DNA of 64,000 nucleotides from Methylobacterium tardum (GCF_023546765.1 NZ_CP097484.1:1119501-1183500); one strand, 5' to 3'. Counted from the stretch's first letter, positions 1 to 9,028 are shown. Numbers and translations are program-made. The notes: generated by a model not told the origin, from the letters alone.

Positions 1-2
1 TT

Positions 3-1745
3 CACCTCGATCGACGATTCGGCCCCTACCTCGACCGCATTCACCGTTTCGAATTTGACGCGGACCTGGACGCATACTGGGAGGTACTCGCACTGGCCGA
101 CATCAACCTCTCCGTGCTGTCGCCCGGGGCAATGACAGACGCAAAGAGCGAGATAAAATGGTTAGAAGCTGCGATGTTCGGTATTCCGTCCATCGTCAGC
201 GCAACGCGAACGTACCGAGAGGTGCTACGGGATGGCGTAAACGCACGTCTGGCAGCCACGGCGGACGAGTGGCGCGACGCCCTTGACAGCCTGATCGGCA
301 GCGCCTTGCTGCGGGACACCATAGGCGAGCGGGCGCGCCAGACAGCGCTAGAACAGTATGGGCTCGACGCTGCCGCATCTCAGTTGCAGGCGTGGCTAGG
401 CGACCCGCCGGAGGGGTGCGATCCCGTCGGCGCGGAGGGTTCGGGACGGGCACTCGCCTTCGCGCAGCCGCAACCGCACGAACGCCGGCGAATTATGATC
501 GTTAACGTGTTCCAGCCCCCCGCGCTGATTGGCGGCGCTACGCGCGTCATGCGCGAGAACATCGACTTCCTGATTGATCACGCTTCCGACTGGCTCGATC
601 TAGTCCTAGTCGCCGCAGACGACATGCACGGTGATCCGCGCCTGACCCGAGTCGACCGCTACCGCGACGTGCCCGTGTTTCGCATCCCGATCGCCGCAGC
701 GGCGGAGGGCGATTGGAAGCCGTTCGATGCAGCGGTAGAGGAGCAGTTCGGCGAAATTCTTGACCGGACCGCGCCGGACCTCATTCATTTCCACTGTGTC
801 CAGAAGCTGAGCGCCTCAGTCGTGAGAGCCGCGCAGCAGCGCGATCTGCCCTATGTGATCAGCTTGCACGACGCGTGGTGGATCTCCGACTACCAGTTCC
901 TTTGTGATTCTCAGGGCCGGATTCAATGGCCGAGCCCTGACCCCATACTGGCTAGTCCACCTCTTCAGATCGGGAAAATGGCATCGGTCGCGCGGCGCGC
1001 TGGACTGAGTGAACTGCTCCGGGGTGCTCGGGCGGTGCTCGCCGTCTCGGATGCGCTGACCGACATTTACCGATCCGCGGGCGAAGCGAGCGTGCGCACC
1101 CTGTCGAACGGCTGCCCGAAGATACCGATTACGCCTCGCACCACGACAAATGGTTCGCGTCTGCGCATGGGCTATCTTGGCGGGCGCGGGCTTCACAAGG
1201 GTGGCAGCCTCGCCGAAATTGCATTCCGAGATGGCCGTTTTGCCAACATCGATCTCACCGTCGTCGATGACGCTCGGTCGGCAAACTACCAGTCCTTAGC
1301 GGTCTGGGGCACGACACCAGTCCGCATCCTCGGTCGGCTCCACCAGCACCGGATGCCCGACCTCTACGCCGGACTCGACGTGCTGCTCGCTCCTTCTATT
1401 TGGCCCGAGAGCTACGGGCTGGTCGCGCGCGAAGCGAAGCAGGCAGGACTCTGGATTGTGGCGAGCGACCGCGGCGCCATGGGCCAGGAGGTCCGCAACG
1501 GAGTTGACGGCTTCATAGTCGACGTCAGCTCTCTGGACGGCCTCGCCTCGGCACTCGCTGCGATGGACCGCGATCCCGGCGCAATCCTGCGCGAGGTTCG
1601 CCCTGCGGTCCCCGCTCGGACCTCCGAGGACCAGGGTGCAGAATTGCTAACCCTATACTCAGATCTGCTCGGACAGCAGTTATGCAAAAACGCCTCGTCT
1701 CTTCCGAAGCGTACGTGGAGTGGAGCACGACGAACGCGCGTGTAG
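3..1745 (+). CDS. Tandem-domain glycosyltransferase, 5' end outside window
   Basis: The frame is open from the left edge, so the true start lies upstream. The first ~135 residues are the C-terminal half of one GT4-like domain, with an E-A-A-M-F-G-I-P-S motif typical of the nucleotide-sugar side. A second complete GT4/GT-B domain follows from about residue 160 (start RIMIVNVFQPP) and carries WPESYGLVAREAKQAG near its end. Such proteins transfer sugars to a growing glycan in the cytoplasm. It is convergent with the frameshifted wecB gene (65 bp between stops). Donor and acceptor cannot be read from the sequence. The second domain is clear; the first is only partly visible. Confidence 0.85.
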   Translation, partial: HLDRRFGPYLDRIHRFEFDADLDAYWEVLALADINLSVLSPGAMTDAKSEIKWLEAAMFGIPSIVSATRTYREVLRDGVNARLAATADEWRDALDSLIGSALLRDTIGERARQTALEQYGLDAAASQLQAWLGDPPEGCDPVGAEGSGRALAFAQPQPHERRRIMIVNVFQPPALIGGATRVMRENIDFLIDHASDWLDLVLVAADDMHGDPRLTRVDRYRDVPVFRIPIAAAAEGDWKPFDAAVEEQFGEILDRTAPDLIHFHCVQKLSASVVRAAQQRDLPYVISLHDAWWISDYQFLCDSQGRIQWPSPDPILASPPLQIGKMASVARRAGLSELLRGARAVLAVSDALTDIYRSAGEASVRTLSNGCPKIPITPRTTTNGSRLRMGYLGGRGLHKGGSLAEIAFRDGRFANIDLTVVDDARSANYQSLAVWGTTPVRILGRLHQHRMPDLYAGLDVLLAPSIWPESYGLVAREAKQAGLWIVASDRGAMGQEVRNGVDGFIVDVSSLDGLASALAAMDRDPGAILREVRPAVPARTSEDQGAELLTLYSDLLGQQLCKNASSLPKRTWSGARRTRV

Positions 1746-1810
1746 TCGGCGCAGCCGGTCGAGTTTTGGGCTGGCGCCATCTCTGCGAAGGTGCCCAGGC
1801 GTAGACACCC

Positions 1811-2934
1811 TCAGCGTGACCAGACAACCCGGTTCACATAGTCGATGTACCCCGAAACGATCCGCACGATCGGGCCCGAGACGGGCCCGAGATCGTAATC
1901 CGGAACCGGTTGCCTTCTCGTCCTGTCGTGCGTTGCCATCACGACTTCCACGCCAGAAAGGATTTCTTTCGGGCCGAGGCGCGAGACCAAAGCGACTGCT
2001 CCCCCTCCTGACCTTCGGGGCGTTCGTGGGCTTCCCGCAGAGTCACCGCAGGGAAGCCGAGGAGCGCCGCCTCCTCCGAGATAGTACCGCTATCCGAGAT
2101 GACGCAGCGTGCGTCGAGTTGCAGCCGGACGTAATCCAAGAAGCCGAATGGAGAGAGGAATCGAACTTCCGGCCGAGCGCATGCTATGCTCGCGCTCTCC
2201 AGCCTCTGTCGGGTACGCGGGTGCGTGGAGACAACCACAGGCTGCCCATACCGCTCGGCCAGCACGTCGAGCCCCTGAGCCAGCAGGTCAAGGCGCAGTG
2301 GATCGTCAACGTTTTCCTCGCGATGCGCACTGACCAGGAAGAAGGCACCCGGCGCGAGGCCGAGCCGAGCTGTCGCGTCGGAGGCCGTGATGCCCGCGCG
2401 AGCGTGGGCCAAGACTTCCGGCATATGCGAGCCAACTTTAAATATCCGATCCGCTGGAAAACCTTCTGCCAAAAGGTAGCGGCGCGCGTGCTCGGTCAGG
2501 ACGAGGTTTACATCGCTCGTGTGATCGATGATTCTGCGATTGATTTCCTCTGGCACTCGCGCGTCGAAGGAACGGTTGCCGGCCTCGAAGTGGAAGATCG
2601 GGATCTTGCGCCGCTTCGCCGGGATGCAGGCGAGGCCCGAGTTTGTATCGCCGTAAATGAGCACGGCCTCTGGCTGCCACTCTGCCATCAGGCGATCGGA
2701 GAGTAGCAGGATATTCGCAATGGTTTCCATTGGTGAGCCGGCCGCAGCGCCGAGAAACTCATCCGGCCTGCGAATCCCAAGATCCCGGTAGAATATCTCA
2801 CTCAACTCATAATCAAAATTCTGACCAGTGTGCACGAGGAGCTGATGGAACTGTACGTCGAGAGCATCGATAACCCGACTCATCTTGATGAGCTCGGGGC
2901 GCGTCCCGACAATAGTCATGATTTTGCGCATCAT
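1811..2934 (-). pseudogene. wecB: UDP-N-acetylglucosamine 2-epimerase (WecB/FnlC type), frameshifted
   Basis: The N-terminal 310 residues match non-hydrolysing UDP-GlcNAc 2-epimerases: GTRPELIKM, GDTNS, HFEAGNRSFD, PEEINR and SDSGTISEEA are all present. After HERPEG the frame is lost in the run CAGGAGGGGGAGCAG (about 1997-2012). The unshifted frame ends at 1939 with unrelated residues. One extra G restores GAVALVSRLGPKEIL and then a normal family C-terminus, ending at the TGA at 1811-1813, for 374 residues, the usual length. Together with fnlA and fnlB upstream it would complete the UDP-N-acetyl-L-fucosamine pathway. Whether the deletion is biological or an assembly error cannot be told here. 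Confidence 0.85.
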
Positions 2935-2959
2935 ACGTCCTGGGCTGAGCCCTTGCTGA

Positions 2960-4012
2960 TCAGACGCCTTGGGAGCCGGGTTCCCGTGACGCGAGCTCCT
3001 GCCGCACGTAGTCTAGGCTGCTCAAGAGGCGTAGAAGCTCGTCCTGCGTCAGGTGCTCCGTATTCGAGGACGTGAAATCGTCAAGTGCGCTAACCGCTGT
3101 CTCACCCTCGGTGAAAAATTTCGAGTAGTTGAGGTCGCGATCGTCGACCGGCACACGATAGTAGCGCCCGAATTCGGAAGCGCGGGCCATTTCTTCTCGC
3201 GAGACGAGTGTCTCGTGCAACTTCTCGCCGTGCCGCGTTCCGATCACTTGGATCGGAACGCGGCGCTCGAAGACGATCTGGAGTGCCTCGGCCAGCTCCC
3301 CGATCGTGCAGGCTGGCGCTTTTTGCACAAAGATGTCGCCCTGGTTTCCATTGTCATAAGCGTGCAGCACGAGATCAACCGACTCGGGCAGCGACATCAT
3401 GAATCGAGTCATCTTAGGGTCAGTGATCGTGATCGGTCGACCCGCCTTGATTTGCCGCACGAAGAGCGGGATCACCGAGCCACGCGAGGCCATGACGTTG
3501 CCGTAGCGCGTCACGCAGATGCGCGTGTCAGCGTTCGTCAGCACGCGCGACTTCGCGACCGCAAGCTTCTCCATCAGCGCTTTGGACATGCCCATCGCGT
3601 TGACTGGATAAACGGCCTTATCCGTGCTCAGCACGACGATCCGACCAACGCGGTTAGCGATTGCTGCGGCGAGCATGTTCTCGGTTCCGAGCACGTTGGT
3701 GCGCACAGCTTCGCCCGGATAGAACTCGCAGGAGGGGACCTGCTTGAGAGCGGCTGCGTGGAAGACGAGGTCGACCCCGCGCAACGCATCCTCTAGTCCC
3801 CGGTACTCCCGAACGTCACCGATGTAGAAGCGCAGGCGACTATCAGCGAACTCGTGCCGCATGTCCTCCTGCTTCTTCTCGTCACGGCTGTAGATCCGGA
3901 TTTCGCGCGCGTCCGACGCAATCGCCCGCGCCACGACCGCGTGGCCGAACGATCCCGTACCGCCGGTGACGAGCATCGTCCGGCCAGCCAGCGTCTTCGA
4001 AGATTCCCTCAT
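2960..4012 (-). CDS. fnlA: UDP-GlcNAc 4,6-dehydratase/5-epimerase (FnlA/CapE family)
   Basis: An extended short-chain dehydrogenase of 350 residues. It begins with a Rossmann motif, VTGGTGSFGHAVV, and has the CapE/FlaA1-type active-site segment STDKAVYPVNAMGMSK, where Met replaces the usual Tyr of YxxxK. In the family this enzyme makes the first intermediate toward UDP-N-acetyl-L-fucosamine. I chose the ATG at 4012 (MRESSKTLAG) because it overlaps the stop of fnlB in an ATGA, which implies translational coupling; the longer frame up to 4096 only runs into fnlB. wecB follows 25 bp downstream. Confidence 0.9.
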   Translation of the reverse strand: MRESSKTLAGRTMLVTGGTGSFGHAVVARAIASDAREIRIYSRDEKKQEDMRHEFADSRLRFYIGDVREYRGLEDALRGVDLVFHAAALKQVPSCEFYPGEAVRTNVLGTENMLAAAIANRVGRIVVLSTDKAVYPVNAMGMSKALMEKLAVAKSRVLTNADTRICVTRYGNVMASRGSVIPLFVRQIKAGRPITITDPKMTRFMMSLPESVDLVLHAYDNGNQGDIFVQKAPACTIGELAEALQIVFERRVPIQVIGTRHGEKLHETLVSREEMARASEFGRYYRVPVDDRDLNYSKFFTEGETAVSALDDFTSSNTEHLTQDELLRLLSSLDYVRQELASREPGSQGV

Positions 4013-4854
4013 CCCTCTCTTCTCTCCCACGCAGAGCGCATGTCCGCGATCATGGCGTCCCAGGACGGCGGGACGTAGCCGGTCGCCGCCCGCCAACGGC
4101 TCGAGTCGAGCGACCGATCGATCACGACTCGCTCGCTTGGCTCAATAGTCCGGCCAAGCCCGTACGCGTCGTTGATCCGCCGCAGCAGGTCGTATTTGCT
4201 GATCGGCGCGGCACTAAGGTGGAAGAGACCGGAGAGGTCTGCTCGCGGGATCACTATGTCGCGGACGACGCGGGCGAGCTCGCGCGTCGTCACGCCGGAG
4301 AAGATTGCTCTCGTGTAGCCCTGGACCATGTGCGGTGCGTGCATGAACCATTCAACCAACCCGTGCTGACCCCGCAGCTCGTGGCCGATGATAGAGGTCC
4401 TGAGCGTGATCACGCCCTCCTCATTCACCTCGCCCAGACGCTTAGAAGTGCCATAGAGATCGACCGCGTCCGGCGCGTCGTCCTCCGTGTATCCGCCCCG
4501 CAACCCGGAAAAAACGCAATCCGTGCTCACGTGAACGAGCCGCGCGCCCACAATACGACAGAGCCGGGCGAGGCGGTGCGGCAAAAGTGTGTTGATGGGC
4601 ACGGCTTCAAGCGGGTCGTCCGCTGTAGCCAGTTGTTTAACGAGGCCGACCGCATTGACAACGAGTTGCGGGCGCGCGGCCTCGAAGGCGCGGTGAAGGT
4701 CGTCGATGTCGAGAACGTCTATACCTTCAAGGATGCCCCCGGGCAACGATAGCGAGCCGCGGCTGGAGCCATAGACGTCGAGGCCGGCCTCAGCCAGCAC
4801 CTCGCACATGGCGTGACCGAGCATTCCTGAGGCGCCGAAGATAAGAACTCGCAC
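4009..4854 (-). CDS. fnlB: UDP-sugar 4-keto reductase, RmlD-like (FnlB)
   Basis: A 281-residue RmlD-family reductase with a Rossmann start VLIFGASGMLGHAM, the STDCVFSG segment and YGTSKRLGE (YxxxK). In the FucNAc pathway this family reduces the FnlA product before 2-epimerisation. I chose the GTG at 4854 because homology starts there. The open frame continues without a stop up to 5346, but that extension is an IS3 transposase remnant plus spacer, not part of the enzyme. No strong ribosome site precedes the GTG, so a start a few codons upstream is possible. Its stop overlaps the fnlA start. Confidence 0.85.
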   Translation of the reverse strand: MRVLIFGASGMLGHAMCEVLAEAGLDVYGSSRGSLSLPGGILEGIDVLDIDDLHRAFEAARPQLVVNAVGLVKQLATADDPLEAVPINTLLPHRLARLCRIVGARLVHVSTDCVFSGLRGGYTEDDAPDAVDLYGTSKRLGEVNEEGVITLRTSIIGHELRGQHGLVEWFMHAPHMVQGYTRAIFSGVTTRELARVVRDIVIPRADLSGLFHLSAAPISKYDLLRRINDAYGLGRTIEPSERVVIDRSLDSSRWRAATGYVPPSWDAMIADMRSAWERREG

Positions 4855-5062
4855 GAGCCCAACTATCTGCAAAGTAGGGCAGACCCCGTAGCCCAATCCG
4901 CCCGCGATTGTCGAGACCGCAGCGGGTACGCGAGCTACGCCCGCCTCGCCCCGCGCACGCGCCTTGCCGGGGAAGCCGTTGTGGTGGACGGATTGCGGGC
5001 TGACGAAAGCCGACCTGCAGCGAAATCCGGGATCTCGAGCGAAATAAGACGAAGCTGGGTTG

Positions 5063-5346
5063 ACTGTGGCCATCGCGGGTCTGCCCAGCACGAAGCTCAA
5101 GCTCCAGACGTGGTTGCGGTGGAGCGGACGCAGCCGTTTGCCCGAGCCGTCGTTCAACCATAGGCGGCTGCGCGGCCGGTGCCTCTGCAGGACCTTGAGC
5201 CCCTCACGACGCCAGATGGGCTGGACCAAGTCCGTGCCCACCCGCCAGCCGGCTGCATGCAGCAGCGCGGTGATGCTGCGGTAGCCGAAGCGCCCGTAAT
5301 CGGACGTCGAGGCGATGATGGCGCCGGTCAGCGCATCCGCCATCAA
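5063..5346 (-). mobile_element. IS3-family orfB fragment
   Basis: Translated on the minus strand this gives YGRFGYRSITALLHAAGW and then HRPRSRLWLNDGS and HRNHVWS, the N-terminal part of an IS3-type DDE transposase before the catalytic core. The same stretch occurs, diverged, in the IS3 element at 26.9-27.5 kb. Similarity fades at about 5063. It is in frame with fnlB downstream. Both ends of the insertion sequence are missing, so this is an old relic. Confidence 0.8.
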
Positions 5347-5353
5347 TCAATGC

Positions 5354-5427
5354 GCACACGTAGCTCAGCTGGGTAGAGCGCCGGTCGCGTAACCTGGAGG
5401 TCGTGGGCTCGAGTCCCATCGAGTGCT
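5354..5427 (+). tRNA. Degenerate tRNA-like sequence (anticodon position CGT)
   Basis: A 74-nt cloverleaf with standard spacing. The acceptor stem GCACACG/CGAGTGC has one A:A mismatch. The D arm is GCTC/GAGC, the anticodon loop is 7 nt (CGCGTAA), the variable loop is 5 nt and the T arm is GTGGG-CTCGAGT-CCCAT. The anticodon reads CGT (Thr), but the invariant U33 is G and the last anticodon-stem pair is T:C. No CCA is encoded. I read it as a decayed tRNA, perhaps a former insertion target beside the IS3 scrap. Confidence 0.55.
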
Positions 5428-5469
5428 TAGACGGGCGTCGCGCAGGCGCCACCCCTCTCCCTCTTTGTA

Positions 5470-5491
5470 GCAGGTGGCCCGAGTCACCTGC
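5470..5491. other. Perfect 7-bp hairpin, function unknown
   Basis: GCAGGTG and CACCTGC pair around an 8-nt loop, between the tRNA-like sequence and the sulfotransferase stop. It has no T run, so it is not a canonical intrinsic terminator. I see nothing else in 5428-5643. Confidence 0.35.
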
Positions 5492-5643
5492 CGCTTGCTA
5501 GGGCTCCGCCGTTCCCTTCTTGAACCCCTCAGCCCCGCCGGCACCGCTACGAAGAGCTTTTTGTTTGGTTGCTGTAATTGGCCGGCAACTCGGCGCGAAT
5601 GCCTCGCGTTCTCCAACACGCATATTGGCCTCAGCGCGTAGAA

Positions 5644-6345
5644 CTAAGCAACTAATTGCCTTGAATGCGGATCGGTGCTGTACCTAAACATATCAAAATC
5701 CCGTTCGTAGATCTTCCTGATCATATCGATTGAATTGTCATCCAACTCACGATCGCCGGCGCCTGTAAAATAGTTTTTCTGGGAATAATTTACGTCGATG
5801 TCAAGACCAAAAGCGCGACGAATGATCAATCTAAGGTCATTGCTATAATTCTCAACCCGACCGATATAGTCAAAATTTACATCTGAAATCGGTATAAGCT
5901 TTGTCAACGGCCTCCAATGATGATCGAGAGTCCGAGGATCAGCATCTGCTACAAGATGCAGAAACTCGGAGAAAGACGGCACCTGATCGCTACTCCAATT
6001 CAAAGAAGCGAAATAACTATGAGACGATGGCGTTGCCGTCACTGATTGATAAGCAGATAGAGCTCGCGCAAATGGATTTCTGACAAACGTGAACGTAAAT
6101 CTGCCTGCAGAATTCCAGTTTTCCGATATGCTAGCGGCATCAGCGTGCCAAGGTGAAAAATCTTCGAGCTGTCGCGTATGTACAAAATTAGCATCGTCAA
6201 TTGGATTACAATTGCCTAACTTCGACTCAGCCTCCCAAAGGAGATTCTTCGTCGTTGTGCAAGCACACTTCGGTGTAAACCAGTAATGATAGTTTGATCT
6301 TTTTGAAACGAGCGAGTTTGAAAGAAAATCCATCTTGTTTGCCAT
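5644..6345 (-). CDS. Sulfotransferase family protein
   Basis: A 233-residue cytosolic-type sulfotransferase. PKCACTTTKNLL is the 5'-phosphosulfate loop and FVRNPFARALSAY is the 3'-phosphate-binding motif, so the donor should be PAPS. The likely target is a carbohydrate hydroxyl of the locus glycan (inferred from context). I prefer the ATG at 6345 (MANKMDFL); a start at 6417 would add 24 residues that look non-homologous. Base composition is clearly more AT-rich than its neighbours, which suggests recent transfer. An APS kinase at 23.3 kb in the same accessory block could make its donor. Confidence 0.8.
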   Translation of the reverse strand: MANKMDFLSNSLVSKRSNYHYWFTPKCACTTTKNLLWEAESKLGNCNPIDDANFVHTRQLEDFSPWHADAASISENWNSAGRFTFTFVRNPFARALSAYQSVTATPSSHSYFASLNWSSDQVPSFSEFLHLVADADPRTLDHHWRPLTKLIPISDVNFDYIGRVENYSNDLRLIIRRAFGLDIDVNYSQKNYFTGAGDRELDDNSIDMIRKIYERDFDMFRYSTDPHSRQLVA

Positions 6346-6437
6346 GGCAGAACCGTAAGAACTTGGTCGACCGGTTTGTATCAGCAGTGACGGGCGCGCC
6401 GCAAGTTGGCTCGTCACGCGCCTTGTTCAGACTTCTG

Positions 6438-6870
6438 GTAATTACCCACGGGGGTGCGCGAGCGCGGCGTGGTGCCGGCGGGAGGCCGATGTGGGGCGCT
6501 CGCAGCGCATCTTGCCGGGAGCCGATTTCGCTGATTCTCTCGTGAGATGGGCCGCAGCGAACTGGAACGCCTGAGCCGCGAAGAGCTGATCGAGCTGGTG
6601 CTGCGGCTGCAGCGGCCAGAGAAGACCTCGCGCACCTCGTCAAACCGCCCGCGACCGATCGCAAGGAGCAGCGCGCGCAGTCCAAGCCCGGCGGCGCCAA
6701 GCCCGGTCACGAGGGCCATAGCCTCTTCGCGGCTCAGCCGTTCCAGTTCGCTGCGGCCCATCTCACGAGAGAATCAGCGAAATCGGCTCCCGGCAAGATG
6801 CGCTGCGAGCGCCCCACATCGGCCTCCCGCCGGCACCACGCCGCGCTCGCGCACCCCCGTGGGTAATTAC
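6438..6870. mobile_element. Fold-back relic of an IS66-family element
   Basis: Two arms, 6438-6585 and 6723-6870, are inverted repeats of 148 bp with a single mismatch. Each outer end begins GTAATTACCCACGGGGG. The left arm runs into the start of an IS66 TnpC gene (ATG at 6547, MGRSELERLSREEL, then LRLQRPEKTSRTSS). A one-base shift later the frame gives KPPATDRKEQRAQSKPGG, also TnpC-like. After about 60 codons the sequence turns back into the inverted end. The 8-bp flanks differ, so no target duplication is visible. It cannot encode a transposase. Confidence 0.8.
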
Positions 6871-7047
6871 GGCATGGGCGCCTCCTTGCCCCGTCAACCC
6901 GCAGCCACCCAGTATAGCTTCCGATCGGACGAGCCCCGCTCTAGCGAGTTTTGATGAACTCAGAGCAACTTTTGTGGGAGCGCAAACCTTGAACAACTTT
7001 CACGAGGCCGGAGCAGATATGTAAAGCGTACGACTATATGAGCAACC

Positions 7048-7476
7048 TCATCTAAGATCGCGGCGGCTCATGCGGTCCGCCGCTCCCTCCAGTTCCGGCC
7101 CGACTGGGATTGCATCAAGGAGGATCGGTGGAACGTCGAGGACTTTCGCCATGCTGAACCCGAATTCATCGAAGCTCGCGAGGGTCGGGATAAAGTAACG
7201 GGCAAGTCTGGGACGCCCAAAGACGAGGTAGATTGCAGACGAGCCGTTCGGGCGCGCGAGACAAGAGCCAGGGTGCAGATCTGGCCCTTGAGCGATCGTC
7301 TCAACCTCGTTGTGCTCGATAATCCGCTCGTCCGCGAAGAGGGCCTCATAGGTCTCCGGGTCGGCGACGCGATGGCGCAATCCCTGGAAGATCATCCAGA
7401 CCTCGTCGCGGCCGGGCTGACGCAGCCGCAGTCCGTCCAGATTCGTCAGCGCCATCCGCATCAAGGGACCTCTCAC
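7048..7476 (-). CDS. Hypothetical protein with a duplicated strand motif
   Basis: A 142-residue protein I do not recognise by name. Two parts look like repeats of one unit: VWMIFQGLRHRVADPETYEALF (about residues 26-47) and IYLVFGRPRLARYFIPTLASFDEFGF (about 80-106), followed by VPPILLDAIPVGPEL. The pattern hydrophobic strand, Gly, basic, PDPETF-like helix resembles short repeats seen in some secreted or cell-surface proteins (inference). No signal peptide or membrane segment is seen. It follows the coiled-coil gene by 27 bp and reads as the last gene of the glycan run before the IS66 relic. Confidence 0.6.
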   Translation of the reverse strand: MRGPLMRMALTNLDGLRLRQPGRDEVWMIFQGLRHRVADPETYEALFADERIIEHNEVETIAQGPDLHPGSCLARPNGSSAIYLVFGRPRLARYFIPTLASFDEFGFSMAKVLDVPPILLDAIPVGPELEGAADRMSRRDLR

Positions 7477-7503
7477 TCACGCAGGGATCGCTGGTTGTCT
7501 CGC

Positions 7504-7821
7504 CTATAGACTTGCAAGCACGCCCTTGCGCTGTGCGATCGCCTCTCGCTGCCGTGTCAAGCGATCGCGCAACGTGGGGTCATCTGCAGCTGTCGCCCGC
7601 ACCGGGCACTCCAGGGATGCCACGGACAGGGTGGTGGATACACTCGCCCGCAGCGCTTCGATCTCGCGGCGGAGATGAGCGATTGTCTGATCCTGCTCGG
7701 CCCGGACGCGCCACAGACCGGCCGCCTCCTGCTGGAAGGCGTGGGCGCGCTCCGACTGTTCGATCCACACAATCTCGAGGGCGCGCACGAGTTCTTCAAG
7801 TTCGGCAGGGGAGCGGCTCAC
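7504..7821 (-). CDS. Small coiled-coil protein
   Basis: About 105 residues, mostly heptad-rich helix (LEELVRALEIVWIEQSERAHAF, then AEQDQTIAHLRREIEALRAS). No ATG lies close after the stop of the upstream glycosyltransferase. The GTG at 7821 (VSRSPAEL) is the best start; the frame is open to 7959 but would then overlap the glycosyltransferase by about 100 bp. It is one of three coiled-coil genes interleaved with glycosyltransferases here. No catalytic motif is visible. Confidence 0.6.
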   Translation of the reverse strand: MSRSPAELEELVRALEIVWIEQSERAHAFQQEAAGLWRVRAEQDQTIAHLRREIEALRASVSTTLSVASLECPVRATAADDPTLRDRLTRQREAIAQRKGVLASL

Positions 7822-7852
7822 GGCGGGAGTCTCGATATCCGTTGCGGTTCCG

Positions 7853-9028
7853 TCAGGAGAAGAAATCTGAAACGTTCCGCGCCATGACCGCGCGTGTAAA
7901 ATCAGTCCGAAAAGCCTCCTGCGCGGCGCCGGCAAGCCGAGCGAACACGGATGGGTCACTCGCGATCCAGCGTAGCATGTCGTAGACTGCGCGGGCGTCG
8001 AGCGTGGCGCACACCGCGCCTGCCCCAGTCCGATCTAGATATTGCGCAGGCGAGGAATCGTAGGGTGCGTGGCACAGGATCGGTCGCCCGGCCGCCGCGT
8101 ACATGACGATCTTGGACGGGAAGCTCAATCGCGCGACCTCGGTCATCTCCTCCCGGAATGGGTAGGGGCAGTACAGGATGTCGGCGTGGAGCGCGAGGGT
8201 ATCAATGGCAGCCTCCGGGGGCAAATATCCCCAGTGCGTGCAGTGCTGCTGAGGAAGATTGCCTGGGCTTCCGCCAAGATAGAGGATTCGCACCGTCCGG
8301 CCACCGACCAACCAATTTTCCGCTTCGAGGCCGCTCACAAGCACATCCCATGCATCGTTCGCGTAGAACTGGCCGGCCATCCCGACGACGATCTCGTCGC
8401 AACGGCGTAGCGCGAGCGGTGGCATGCGCGCGGCCGTGGGCTCGTACCCGGAGATGATAGGCACGCAGCGCGTCCCGTAGAGCTCTTGGTAATGCGCCGC
8501 CATGTTCCACGAGGCGGTTGCGCAGGCGCGGCTCCCCCGTAACGTCGCGTCGAACTGAGCGAGCACGGCGAGCGAAGTCTCGTCATCGACGTGGTGCTCG
8601 CGCAACCACCATGAGAGGGGATCCCAAACCTGCGTGTAGAGCGGCACGCCCAGCGCTTCGGCGAGTGGGAGCGCCATGCGGACAATGGTCTGACCCTCCA
8701 GCATTGCCCAGACAGCGGTAACGCCTTGCTCCCGGCCGAATGCGACCGCCTGCGCCACGAGTTCATCCCGGCAAACCGTCGCCTTGAAGCGCTCAGCTGC
8801 GATTGCGCCCTCAAGACCCAACTCCCATTCCCCGCGCTCGTTCGGCTTGTCCACGATCCGTAGCGGGATCTCCGACAGGTCGGGGCAGAGTTCGGGACGG
8901 AGTTCCGGGTTGAGAACAATGAAGCCGGCGACCGAGCCCGACTGCAGAAGCCGGCACTGCTCGGCCAGCACAGCGCCTCCGGTAAAATTCCGGCACGGCG
9001 GGATGTCAGCGAGGAGGAGCAGTTTCAT
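7853..9028 (-). CDS. Glycosyltransferase, GT4-like (GT-B fold)
   Basis: 391 residues. It starts with MKLLLLADIPPCRNFTGG, typical of the N-terminal Rossmann domain. The C-terminal domain has IVVGMAGQFYANDAWDVL and FPSKIVMYAAAGRPILCHA, the family's nucleotide-sugar-binding region. It is probably cytoplasmic and adds one sugar of the repeat unit; specificity is unknown. It follows the next glycosyltransferase by 18 bp and is probably co-transcribed. Confidence 0.85.
   Translation of the reverse strand: MKLLLLADIPPCRNFTGGAVLAEQCRLLQSGSVAGFIVLNPELRPELCPDLSEIPLRIVDKPNERGEWELGLEGAIAAERFKATVCRDELVAQAVAFGREQGVTAVWAMLEGQTIVRMALPLAEALGVPLYTQVWDPLSWWLREHHVDDETSLAVLAQFDATLRGSRACATASWNMAAHYQELYGTRCVPIISGYEPTAARMPPLALRRCDEIVVGMAGQFYANDAWDVLVSGLEAENWLVGGRTVRILYLGGSPGNLPQQHCTHWGYLPPEAAIDTLALHADILYCPYPFREEMTEVARLSFPSKIVMYAAAGRPILCHAPYDSSPAQYLDRTGAGAVCATLDARAVYDMLRWIASDPSVFARLAGAAQEAFRTDFTRAVMARNVSDFFS

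Noticed and set aside
5204..5452. Minus-strand frame reading GLEPTTSRLRDRRSTQLSY
   Set aside because: This phrase is the well-known antisense translation of a tRNA; it supports the tRNA-like call, not a protein.
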